Origin: Planctomycetaceae bacterium
Lineage (GTDB): Bacteria; Planctomycetota; Planctomycetia; Pirellulales; Pirellulaceae
Direction of reading: 5' to 3'
DNA: 60,613 bases
Assembly: GCA_003233175.1 (NCBI GenBank)
Contig: QIKY01000238.1
Location: forward strand, 1-60,613
In this document: in pieces, positions 26,576-34,014 of the stretch
How the letters are laid out: every line of letters begins with the position of its first letter
Numbering within the stretch: position 1 is the stretch's first letter
Translations under genes and position numbers: made by a program
Notes under the pieces: model-generated
Databases searched by the model: none
The model's input: the letters and a program-made list of their open reading frames with translations, nothing else
What the model was told of the DNA's origin: nothing

Positions 26576-28903
26576 TCAATGTTTCCCGTTATTACGATGC
26601 ACCGGCGCCTTGGTTTCAGTTTCGTCGGCTTCTTCCGTTTCGTCGAGGTAGTCGCTGCGGTCGTCGCCATAGCCGTTGGCATCGCGGTATTCGTAGCCAT
26701 ATTTGGATCCGTAGCCGTAGCCATAGCCATAGGAGGATCCGTAACCGTTTTTGCTACTGCCGTAAGCACCGTATTGCTGCCCTTTCCCGACGCCGTTGAC
26801 AACAACCCCCAGAACGTTGCCGCCAACTTCTTCCAGGGCGTCGAGGGTGCGGCGGGCGGCGCCTCGCGCGTTTTTCGACAACCTCAGGACGAGCAGAACG
26901 CCGTCGACGCGCGGCGCCACGTTGAGCGGGTCCGTCACCGCCATAACCGGCGGCGTGTCAACAATGACTATTTCATATTTCTCGCGAAACAACTCCAGCA
27001 ATTCCTCGAAGCGTCGTGAGGTCAGTAGTTCTGACGGTTGTTTTGGACGTTTGCCGCACGTCAGTGCGCTCAGATTCTCGATCTCGGTGGCCTGCACCGC
27101 GTCGAGCCACTCGACGGAATCTTCGATCACGTTCGCTAATCCTAGGTCGTTTTTGAGCCGCAACAGCCTATGACAGCGAGGTCGACGAAAATCGGCGTCC
27201 ACCAGCAAAACCCGTTTGCCCGAATGGGCGATTGAAACAGCAAGATTGGCGGCCAGCGTTGTCTTGCCATCTCCAGGAGTTGGGCTCGTGACTTGAATCA
27301 CCTGATGGCCGCCTCCTCGCGTGCTGAAATAGATCGCGGTCCGCACGGCGCGGTAGGCTTCGGCGATCCGACCACGCGGGGCATGAACAGTGCGAAGCTC
27401 CATTGGCAAGCCGACGTCAGACGTCTTCGATCCCTTGCCCGACTTCCCTCTCGCTTTGGCTCCGGGAATCTGGGGGATATGGCCAACCACCGGTAGGCCG
27501 AGATCGTTGCGAATTTCATCCGGACTTCTAAATCGACGGTCGGCGGCGTCTACTAGGAAGGCGAGTCCGAGACCAACCAATATGCTGAGCACGGTGGATG
27601 TCAGCATCGTCGACTGTAGGTTGGGTTGAATCTGTCGGCCTAATGCGGGAGGGTGGATGGTTTGAATTTCCGCGCCACCCCGACCTTTTACCAAGCTGAT
27701 TTCCTCCAGACGTTTGAGCACCACGTCGAAGAGTCGCGACTTTCGACCGATCTCGGAGCGGAACATCTCTTCTTGGTCTTGATAGGTCGAGAGCCCCTTT
27801 GCCGATTCGCGTTCGGCATCGAACAACGCTGTCATTTCAGCAATGGTCTTCTCGTTGATCTTGGTCTGCTCGATCAGCGACTGGAGATAAATCTCGGTAA
27901 AATCGGCCCCGGCGGGCTGCTCTTCGGCGTCGGGGCGCCCTGGTTGGTCCAACCTGAAGTGCTTTCGCACAAGAGCGATACGGTTGGCGATCGCCTTCAC
28001 TTTTGGGTGGTCGGCGCCGTGCGTTTCCAGGAGCGCCTGTTGTTCCAGCGCCAGCACAAACAACTGATCACGCCCCTTCGGTTTTCCACCGGGCTGCTCG
28101 TTGACATTTTCAAAACTGCCAACCATGAGGTTCAAAGCCTCACGACTGCCGCCGAGAGCCAACGCTTCCTGAAACGCCTCGATTTTCGCGTGCAGCACTG
28201 AGTTTTCCAGTACGACTGCGGAACGTTCGTCTTCAATCCGCTGCAATCGCATCTCATGGATATTGTGTGCCGTCTCGCCGGTGACGAGCAGCGGCGAACT
28301 GTCGCGCATTTTGCGATAGTCGCGTTCCAAGACAGTGATCTGAGTCTCGAGCTCTTCTTTTGCCTTTCCGATCAGTTTGATCGTCTCCTGATTGACGTCC
28401 TCGTACATGTCGCTGAGGAACTGGTCGTAGGCGGTAACGACGGCTTGCAACACCGTCGCGCATTCGGCCCGGTCGGGGCTGTTATAAGACAGTTGAACAA
28501 TCGTGGCTTTCATATTGCCGCCACCGGTAACTGTTAGTCTCGACAAGATCGTTGCCGCAGGGTTCACGGAGCCGCGCAACGCGGCGAGTTGGCCAAGATT
28601 TCCCACCTCGACCGCTTTCTCGATAACACTTTGGCTCCGCATCAGCGTGACATGCATCTCTTCAGACGACGAATGCATCTCGAATCCATCAATGGGCAGT
28701 TTCTGCTGCTCTTCGATGACCACGACCTGCGTCGTTGATTGATACAGCGGATCCTGCCGCAGGAAGTACAAATACCCCAACCCAAGACCCACCATCAGCG
28801 ACAAGACTACAAGCCCCTTGCGCCGCCACGCGAATGCTAGCGTCGAGCCGACGCCCTCCGCAGTTTCCGGACTGAATTCAAAAGTCTGTGGATTCTGTTC
28901 CAT
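26576..28903 (-). CDS. wzc: Wzc-like chain-length determinant with BY-kinase domain
   Basis: This polysaccharide co-polymerase fuses a Wzz domain to a bacterial tyrosine kinase. I choose ATG 28901-28903, which has an AAGGAA ribosome site. A TTG extension to 28948 would pass through a leader hairpin. The first membrane helix (LVVLSLMVGLGLGYLYFL) and a second near TVLSILVGLGLAFLV bracket a long periplasmic coiled-coil. The kinase has Walker A SPTPGDGKTTLAANLA, Walker A' VLLVDADFRRPR and Walker B VIVDTPP. The C-terminus holds an extreme Tyr/Gly cluster of about 12 tyrosines in 45 residues, the likely autophosphorylation tail. It is partnered with the CpsB phosphatase. Confidence 0.93.
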   Translation of the reverse strand: MEQNPQTFEFSPETAEGVGSTLAFAWRRKGLVVLSLMVGLGLGYLYFLRQDPLYQSTTQVVVIEEQQKLPIDGFEMHSSSEEMHVTLMRSQSVIEKAVEVGNLGQLAALRGSVNPAATILSRLTVTGGGNMKATIVQLSYNSPDRAECATVLQAVVTAYDQFLSDMYEDVNQETIKLIGKAKEELETQITVLERDYRKMRDSSPLLVTGETAHNIHEMRLQRIEDERSAVVLENSVLHAKIEAFQEALALGGSREALNLMVGSFENVNEQPGGKPKGRDQLFVLALEQQALLETHGADHPKVKAIANRIALVRKHFRLDQPGRPDAEEQPAGADFTEIYLQSLIEQTKINEKTIAEMTALFDAERESAKGLSTYQDQEEMFRSEIGRKSRLFDVVLKRLEEISLVKGRGGAEIQTIHPPALGRQIQPNLQSTMLTSTVLSILVGLGLAFLVDAADRRFRSPDEIRNDLGLPVVGHIPQIPGAKARGKSGKGSKTSDVGLPMELRTVHAPRGRIAEAYRAVRTAIYFSTRGGGHQVIQVTSPTPGDGKTTLAANLAVSIAHSGKRVLLVDADFRRPRCHRLLRLKNDLGLANVIEDSVEWLDAVQATEIENLSALTCGKRPKQPSELLTSRRFEELLELFREKYEIVIVDTPPVMAVTDPLNVAPRVDGVLLVLRLSKNARGAARRTLDALEEVGGNVLGVVVNGVGKGQQYGAYGSSKNGYGSSYGYGYGYGSKYGYEYRDANGYGDDRSDYLDETEEADETETKAPVHRNNGKH

Positions 28904-28931
28904 GGTTTCCTTTGCCTCTACTCGCGATTGA

Positions 28932-28957
28932 GTTGGGCGCCTCTTCAAACGCCCAAC
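28932..28957 (-). promoter_or_regulatory. leader hairpin before the autokinase gene
   Basis: GTTGGGCG (28932-28939) pairs perfectly with CGCCCAAC (28950-28957) over a 10-nt loop. It lies 29 bases upstream of the chosen ATG and covers the rival TTG start. It could modulate translation of the autokinase. There is no U-tract, so it is not an intrinsic terminator. Confidence 0.4.
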
Positions 28958-29056
28958 ACGTATCTAGGTGTCGCCGAAGGTGGGTGAACGTCGCCGGGAT
29001 TCAGCTATCGCACAATCTCAGACGACTTCAGCCACTGTTCCAATCAGCCGCAACTG

Positions 29057-29090
29057 TTGTCGGCGCGCACTCCGTTCCTCTGGGTGACAC
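29057..29090 (-). promoter_or_regulatory. shared leader motif, copy 2 (before autokinase gene)
   Basis: On the minus strand it begins GTGTCACCCAGAGGAACGGA and continues GTGCGCGCCGACAA. It matches 23935-23968 at 28 of 34 positions. It lies between the stop of the ligase/polymerase gene (29136) and the autokinase start, about 150 bases upstream of ATG 28903. The two copies share strand and position relative to a following gene, which argues for function, but a dispersed repeat is not excluded. Confidence 0.5.
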
Positions 29091-29135
29091 ACCCATTCAA
29101 TTTCGCACACGCTACGCCATGAGCCTGGCGGCCCG

Positions 29136-31829
29136 TCAACGCAGGCGGGTGCGATTAAGCTGTCGCAGTAGAACATCGTATTGTTCATTTCTTGGATCCA
29201 TCCTCACGCACGTCCTGGCGTGTTTCCACGCTCCTTCAATATCCCCTTGTTTTTGCAAGAGGGTCGCTAGTTCGTAATGCCATGCGGTCATCTGCGGGCG
29301 TTCGGCAACGGCCAATCGCAGAGACTCAATGGCCTCGTCATCCTGCTCCAAGAGGGCGTAAATCGCACCTTCCAACTGATGACGTTCAGCCGGTTCCAAC
29401 GCGGCGCCGGGTAAAAGACTCTTGGCCCGATCCAACAGCGCCAGCCGCATCGGCTGATTTTCTCGAAAAGACTCGCTATTCGCCGCTTGCACGAGCACAC
29501 GGGGGGAACTGGGGGCGATTGCTTTCACAATGGATACCGGCTCATCGAACAAGGCGGCCAGTTGCAGCGCTGCCGGCAATCGCCCAGGCTCTAACGCAAC
29601 CATGCGGCGCATGGTAGTGATGGCGTCTTCCACCCGCTCGGCCTGCAATTGGACAATCGCGCACTCGTATAATATTTGTGTATTTCCGCCAGCCAGAAAC
29701 GGCAGCCGAGACAGCCAAGCCTCTGTCGAAGCATTTGGCGATATGATCGGGGCGACCTCCGCCAACAGTAAGCGCGCTCTTGGCAAAAGAGCGCAACCGC
29801 GAACGGCGTTCAATAGGGCTCTGGAAGCGTTTCTGAGGTCTGTCTGAACGATTTCGCTTCGGCGCAGGTTTTCCAGTTCAATCGTTCGCCCTTCGTTGGC
29901 GTAACGGTAAACGGCGCCATGCACCGCTAGCGGCGTTGTGCTCGCCCACATTTCGTCGACCTTCGTTCGGTCTGGGGTTTGCGATTGGAGTTCCGTCAAG
30001 GCGCGTAAGCGATAACGTTGAATCCAAAGCTGTGCAAGTCTCTGTTGCCCCTCGGCGTGCCCTGGTTTTTTAGCCAACGCCGAACGCAACTGGCCGATCC
30101 GGCTCGTCACGGAGGCTATCGTTACGCCGTCGTACGAATCAACATTTCGGCTCTCGCCGAGAGCCGTTTCCACGGCCAGACAGTTATTGAGATCGACCGC
30201 TCCCAACAGCAACGCGCAGAACAAAAAGCTGGCGAAACCCACTTGCAAGTCGGCGCGACGAAAGAACTCCGCAACCCTTTCCCGCCAACGGCTTGAACTT
30301 GGTCCGCAGAGTGTGCTCGCTCCCGTCACGACTCCGCACAGCAACGCGAAGAGAGCCGTATTGGCGGGCAGGTAAAGGCCGAAATCGAACAGGGAGGAAA
30401 CTGCCTGACTTACCAATGCGTAGACTCCCACGATGCCACAGATGCGCCTCTCTTGGTTTTTGTCGCGTAGGAGAGTTCGACAGGCAACGGCGACGGTTCC
30501 AATCGCCGCCAAGAGCAGCGTCAGCCCCAGAACCCCGCCTTCACAAAACGCTTCCACGTACTGATTCTCAGCGTGGTAAAACAACACGCGGTCCGTGGCG
30601 GAATAAGGCCGATACACATGACGATAGGTTCCCAGCCCGCTGCCGAAAATCCAAAAGTCACTACCCGCATGCAAGCCGTCGCGCCAGTGTGTAAGCCTGC
30701 TATCGGAAGGGTCGGTGAACTCTGCTTGCAGCGACTCCCAGCGTGCGCCCACCAATTCCGTTCGACCAAGCCAGTCGACAAGTCCAAACCCCAACACGGC
30801 AACCACAACCAACGCTCCCGCCACCTGTGCAATACGTTTGTTGGCGGACAAAATCGTCGCCACGACCGCTGTCGACAACAGCATGGCCACCCATGCCCCG
30901 CGGGAAAGCGTGCAAATCAAACCGGCGAAGATCAAAACAACCATCACCAGCGACAGCAGCTTACGCCCGTCCAATTGCGAGATTTCGTTTCCGACACGCT
31001 GAAAAACTCGTGCAAGCCAACTCGAACCCTGCCGAGCCCGAGGTGGGGAATTCGCTTGGTCCGCCTGAGAGAACGCATACAAGGCGAAACCAATGGCCGC
31101 GGCCAGACACAGATTCAAATACCCGCCCGCGTTGTTACGGTTGACGAAGGCGGCAAAAGGGCTGCCGCCCTGCGTGAGTGGAACGCTCCCGTAGATCTGC
31201 CCGTTCCAGACCAACTGTTGGGCGATGCCGAAGAAGGCGAACAGCGCGCCATTTGCCGCAACCACGCCGAACAGCATGCGGCGCCATTTACGCCGGCTGA
31301 ACAACTGGCTCGCTAAGAAGAATATGGTAACTGCGATCAGCAACATAATGACATCGCGTCGAGTGGACTGAGGATAAAGACTAATCGTCGATTCGTTAGA
31401 TATCGCAGCTTCGCCAACATCTACGGCAAACGCCTCTTTGTTCGCAGCCGCCTCAGGCGAAGCGTCGGTCCACAATGCATGAGAGCGCCCAGATACGCCA
31501 GCCAGCGATTCTCCCAGCGGCCACTGCTGCACAACACCCAACACGATCGCCAACAACAGCGGAACCAGCGTCAACGGCAGGCCCCCGCAACGTTTGGGCG
31601 CCACCGCAATCCGGACAAGAATCGTTGCCAATACACAGCCAACCAGGAGAAGCTGACTCGACGTACGCACCCCCCCGAATAACCAGGGCAACACAGCTAT
31701 TGCGGCGACAAATGGCAGCATGCCGACAAGTTTCCACCCAGCAACACTGGACGAATGTGCGCCGACGGTGGGCGACTGTCTTTCCTCTCGACAGGTCACG
31801 ATATCTGCTCCGACGATACTTAAACCCAC
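29136..31829 (-). CDS. O-antigen ligase/polymerase-family membrane protein with C-terminal TPR repeats
   Basis: An 897-residue protein and the first gene of the minus-strand locus. Roughly residues 30-480 hold about 12 membrane helices, with the Wzy_C-type block CTLSRGAWVAMLLSTAVVA and a large loop containing SDFWIFGSGLGTYRHVYRPY. The remaining 400 residues are soluble and end in TPR-like helical pairs (RVEDAITTMRRMVALEPGRL, DDEAIESLRLAVAERPQMTA, GDIEGAWKHARTCVRMDPRN). It probably polymerises or ligates glycan on the outer face. The listed start is GTG at 31827-31829. A GTG about 10 codons later has a better GGAG ribosome site, so the N-terminus is uncertain. Confidence 0.87.
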   Translation of the reverse strand: MGLSIVGADIVTCREERQSPTVGAHSSSVAGWKLVGMLPFVAAIAVLPWLFGGVRTSSQLLLVGCVLATILVRIAVAPKRCGGLPLTLVPLLLAIVLGVVQQWPLGESLAGVSGRSHALWTDASPEAAANKEAFAVDVGEAAISNESTISLYPQSTRRDVIMLLIAVTIFFLASQLFSRRKWRRMLFGVVAANGALFAFFGIAQQLVWNGQIYGSVPLTQGGSPFAAFVNRNNAGGYLNLCLAAAIGFALYAFSQADQANSPPRARQGSSWLARVFQRVGNEISQLDGRKLLSLVMVVLIFAGLICTLSRGAWVAMLLSTAVVATILSANKRIAQVAGALVVVAVLGFGLVDWLGRTELVGARWESLQAEFTDPSDSRLTHWRDGLHAGSDFWIFGSGLGTYRHVYRPYSATDRVLFYHAENQYVEAFCEGGVLGLTLLLAAIGTVAVACRTLLRDKNQERRICGIVGVYALVSQAVSSLFDFGLYLPANTALFALLCGVVTGASTLCGPSSSRWRERVAEFFRRADLQVGFASFLFCALLLGAVDLNNCLAVETALGESRNVDSYDGVTIASVTSRIGQLRSALAKKPGHAEGQQRLAQLWIQRYRLRALTELQSQTPDRTKVDEMWASTTPLAVHGAVYRYANEGRTIELENLRRSEIVQTDLRNASRALLNAVRGCALLPRARLLLAEVAPIISPNASTEAWLSRLPFLAGGNTQILYECAIVQLQAERVEDAITTMRRMVALEPGRLPAALQLAALFDEPVSIVKAIAPSSPRVLVQAANSESFRENQPMRLALLDRAKSLLPGAALEPAERHQLEGAIYALLEQDDEAIESLRLAVAERPQMTAWHYELATLLQKQGDIEGAWKHARTCVRMDPRNEQYDVLLRQLNRTRLR

Positions 31830-31898
31830 GCATCCTTGTGCAATTTCAGCAGCCTTGCCGGGTCCCCTGTTCCAGAGTTGGTATATGGGTGAATTTCA

Positions 31899-31925
31899 AT
31901 TGTAACAAATGGGAAGTATGAACAA
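31899..31925 (-). promoter_or_regulatory. possible promoter of the polysaccharide operon
   Basis: On the minus strand TTGTTC (31920-31925) and TACAAT (31899-31904) are separated by 15 bases, about 70 bases before the first gene. The -10 box is good but the spacing is short. It is offered because this gap is the only obvious place for the main promoter. Confidence 0.3.
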
Positions 31926-32088
31926 CTAGGGCAAAACTCATAGTTTAGTAAAAAAAGGACACGTGGGATGACTGGTAAAAGTAAGCAGCAAGGGTGGATT
32001 GGCTTCCCTCAGAAGAAGTAATAGGTGGACGCCCTTCCGGTCGGCATCCTCACATGTTGGCAACGGTGGGCGGCAGAAGAAAGTCGTA

Positions 32089-32130
32089 ACGGCCAACATG
32101 GAATGGCAAACGGCCAACATGGAATGGCAA
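32089..32130 (+). repeat. 21-bp perfect tandem duplication
   Basis: The unit ACGGCCAACATGGAATGGCA plus one A occurs twice head to tail (32089-32109, 32110-32130). The period is seven codons. It lies at the 5' end of a decayed reading frame. Confidence 0.9.
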
Positions 32131-32328
32131 TGGGTACCGGAAGGTTCATCGGAAAGAGCGCTTCGGGCCGACTCTCGGCGAGACCGATGCTGAGGTCGAG
32201 GTCGAACTTCGGAATCTGTTCGTGGCGATTGACGCCACCTTGGCCGAAGTACCACCTTGGCCGAAGTCATTGACGCTACGCTGGCGGGCGCCATTAAAAT
32301 CGGTGAGGGGCTAAGCACCGCTCGATAA
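32091..32328 (+). pseudogene. decayed small reading frame, function unknown
   Basis: One frame reads RKERFGPTLGETDAEVEVEL then RNLFVAIDATLAEV, protein-like and low in odd residues, until a 17-bp tandem duplication (CCACCTTGGCCGAAGT at 32235-32250 and 32252-32267) shifts it. Removing one copy restores the frame as VIDATLAGAIKIGEGLSTAR followed by TAA at 32326-32328. The 5' side has a stop just before the 21-bp repeat. I recognise no family. This is a tentative remnant in an otherwise empty stretch (31926-32370). Confidence 0.28.
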
Positions 32329-32378
32329 ATAACTGTCGTATATGTGTATCCATCGTCGCCAGACAGTGGGTGAGCGGT

Positions 32379-32841
32379 CTGTTGTTTATACATAAGTCAT
32401 TCGACAACCCGCCCGATTTTTTTTACCAGGGACGCAAGATTCGCGCCGCCGATTGAAGCAGCCAAGGCGTTCGTTGCAGGCAAGAGTTCGTTGCAAGCCG
32501 GAGTTCGTTGCAAGCCGGAGGCTTGACAGCCATTAGCCGGCGGTCAGCGCAGCGCCACCGCCGGTATCGGCCGCGCAATCACTCCCGCATCCCGGCGGGA
32601 TGCGAGGATGCAGCGACTGGAACGGCGGCCATCGGTTGCGTCTATTGCCGCGCCACATTGCCGCTGCCGCTGGCATCGTCGCCGGGATGCGGTATTTCGG
32701 CGTTTCGATCCTCCGGTGGTGTTCGCTGCGCTCGACCACCGGCTAATGGCTTGAATCGCTCCAGGATAGATTTTCAGGCGAACGCCGCCGCTTGGATGAC
32801 CTTCGGACCCGGCGCCAAAAAAACTTGTGTATAAACAACAG
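32379..32841. mobile_element. 463-bp non-autonomous transposon (MITE) with Tn5/IS50-like ends
   Basis: The left end CTGTTGTTTATACATAAGT (32379-32397) and the inverted right end CTGTTGTTTATACACAAGT (32823-32841) agree at 18 of 19 positions. The element is flanked on both sides by the identical 9-mer GTGAGCGGT (32370-32378 and 32842-32850), a perfect target-site duplication. The right end matches the Tn5 outside end (CTGACTCTTATACACAAGT, known) at 15 of 19 positions, and Tn5/IS50 also makes 9-bp duplications. No transposase frame lies inside, so it must have been moved in trans. Its interior is a palindromic repeat related to the one at 41153-41394. The identical duplication suggests a fairly recent insertion. 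Confidence 0.88.
32484..32757. repeat. palindromic repeat family member inside the MITE
   Basis: The left part has AGTTCGTTGCAAGCCG twice, then GCCATTAGCCGGCGGT. The right part has GTCGACCACCGGCTAATGG-like bases near 32727-32750, inverted relative to the left. The same sequence blocks, in the same order, flank the perfect inverted repeat at 41153-41394. The arms here are less exact. It contains no reading frame I trust. Confidence 0.65.
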
Positions 32842-33002
32842 GTGAGCGGTGAACCATCCCACGCTCTGGCGAGCATGGCTACGACACTAATTTTCCGCTC
32901 GATGCTAACCATTTTCAATGCTTCCAATTTCCGACTCTTCCCGCCATTCAGAAGAGTGGCGGTAGCCGGGCAAAGCCTGCTTCGGTATACTTTCAAATAC
33001 AG

Positions 33003-33076
33003 GGGCGGCTAGCTCAGCTGGTTAGAGCGCCATGCTCACACCGTGGAGGTCACTGGTTCGAATCCAGTGTCGCCCA
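33003..33076 (+). tRNA. tRNA-Val (anticodon CAC)
   Basis: All arms fold. Acceptor GGGCGGC pairs with GTCGCCC (one G-U), and the D arm is GCTC...GAGC. The anticodon stem CCATG/CGTGG encloses loop CTCACAC, giving anticodon CAC. The T arm ACTGG-TTCGAAT-CCAGT is standard. The discriminator is A and the CCA tail is not encoded. A TATACT box lies 12 bases upstream. It reads GTG valine codons. It marks the border between the polysaccharide locus and the housekeeping half. Confidence 0.95.
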
Positions 33077-33080
33077 CCTC

Positions 33081-33136
33081 CCCCGGTTGCAGGGTATCGC
33101 ATTCAGATGCAAAGCCCTGCAATTCCGGGGTTTTTT
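33081..33136 (+). terminator. intrinsic terminator after tRNA-Val
   Basis: CCCCGG plus TTGCAGGG pairs with CCCTGCAA plus CCGGGG across a 20-nt loop with a two-T bulge, and is followed by TTTTTT. This is a strong rho-independent terminator starting 4 bases after the tRNA. Confidence 0.88.
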
Positions 33137-33162
33137 CATGCGCGGGTATTTCCTCTTGCAAT

Positions 33163-33190
33163 TTGACTCTGACGTCGCGCTGCATAGAAT
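33163..33190 (+). promoter_or_regulatory. sigma-70-type promoter for the GT2/BshC-like operon
   Basis: TTGACT (33163-33168) and TAGAAT (33185-33190) are spaced by 16 bases, close to consensus. They lie 57 bases before the ATG at 33247 and downstream of the tRNA terminator. Confidence 0.55.
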
Positions 33191-33246
33191 AGACCGCTTC
33201 CCCCGCCGAAGGCGATGCCATTCTATTTTCAGGTTAGCAACTACGA

Positions 33247-34014
33247 ATGACGCCCACCTTACGTTTTCTTACGGCATTGCCTGTCTTTAACGAAGTGCAA
33301 TCGGTCGACGCCGTCTTGGATGAAGTCTTGCAGCACAGCGCCGATGTGTTGGTGGTGGACGATGGCTCCGCCGACGGCACGCGCGAACTCTTGGAGCGCC
33401 GGTCGGACGTACAGGTTGTTCGGCATCCTGAAAACCAGGGTTACGGCGCAGCGCTGCTGACCGCCTTCCAGTATGCAGTGGAGCATGGCTACGATATCGT
33501 CGTGACCATCGATTGCGACGGCCAGCACGAGCCGCAGCGCATTCCGCGTTTTGTGGCCGCGGCCGAGGATGCCGATATCGTATCTGGCAGCCGCTATCTG
33601 ATGAAATATTCCAACGATAGCGAGCCGCCGGAACAGCGGCGGCTCATCAATCAACGCGTGACGGCCGATATTAACGCCCGCCTCAACCTGCAACTCACCG
33701 ACGCCTTCTGCGGTTTCAAGGCGTATCGGGTTGAAGCGCTCAAAAAGATGCAAATAACCGAAGTGGGCTACGCCATGCCGCTGGAACTCTGGGTGCAAGC
33801 GGCGGCGGCCAAGCTAAAAATCGTCGAGTTGCCGGTGCCCTTGATTTATCTAGACGAAAAACGCTCCTTCGGCGGCGTGCTCGACAACGCCGCCACGCGG
33901 CTGGAGTATTATCGCTTCGTGCTCGACCGCAGTCTGGCCGCAGCGCAATCGGAAACCCGCGATTCGCCAATACCCCTCGATGGTCCGGTGGTTGGCGGAG
34001 GCTGTACGGCATGA
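33247..34014 (+). CDS. GT2 glycosyltransferase, dolichol-phosphate-mannose-synthase-like
   Basis: A 255-residue soluble GT-A protein. FLTALPVFNEVQSVDAVLDE opens it. DVLVVDDGSADGTRELL is followed by PENQGYGAALLTAF, the DPM-synthase-like block, and the metal-binding DCDGQHEPQRIP near residue 95. GSRYL and the later C-terminal strand match the same group. No membrane helices are seen, unlike the larger DPM-synthase class. It may make a polyprenyl-phosphate sugar or act directly on a glycan. It overlaps the next gene by ATGA (34011-34014), so the two are co-translated. Confidence 0.9.
   Translation: MTPTLRFLTALPVFNEVQSVDAVLDEVLQHSADVLVVDDGSADGTRELLERRSDVQVVRHPENQGYGAALLTAFQYAVEHGYDIVVTIDCDGQHEPQRIPRFVAAAEDADIVSGSRYLMKYSNDSEPPEQRRLINQRVTADINARLNLQLTDAFCGFKAYRVEALKKMQITEVGYAMPLELWVQAAAAKLKIVELPVPLIYLDEKRSFGGVLDNAATRLEYYRFVLDRSLAAAQSETRDSPIPLDGPVVGGGCTA

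Noticed and set aside
31938-32393. A 151-residue frame on the minus strand upstream of the polysaccharide locus
   Set aside because: Its start lies in the left end of the MITE and its composition (Ser/Thr/Leu runs, no motif) is that of non-coding DNA.
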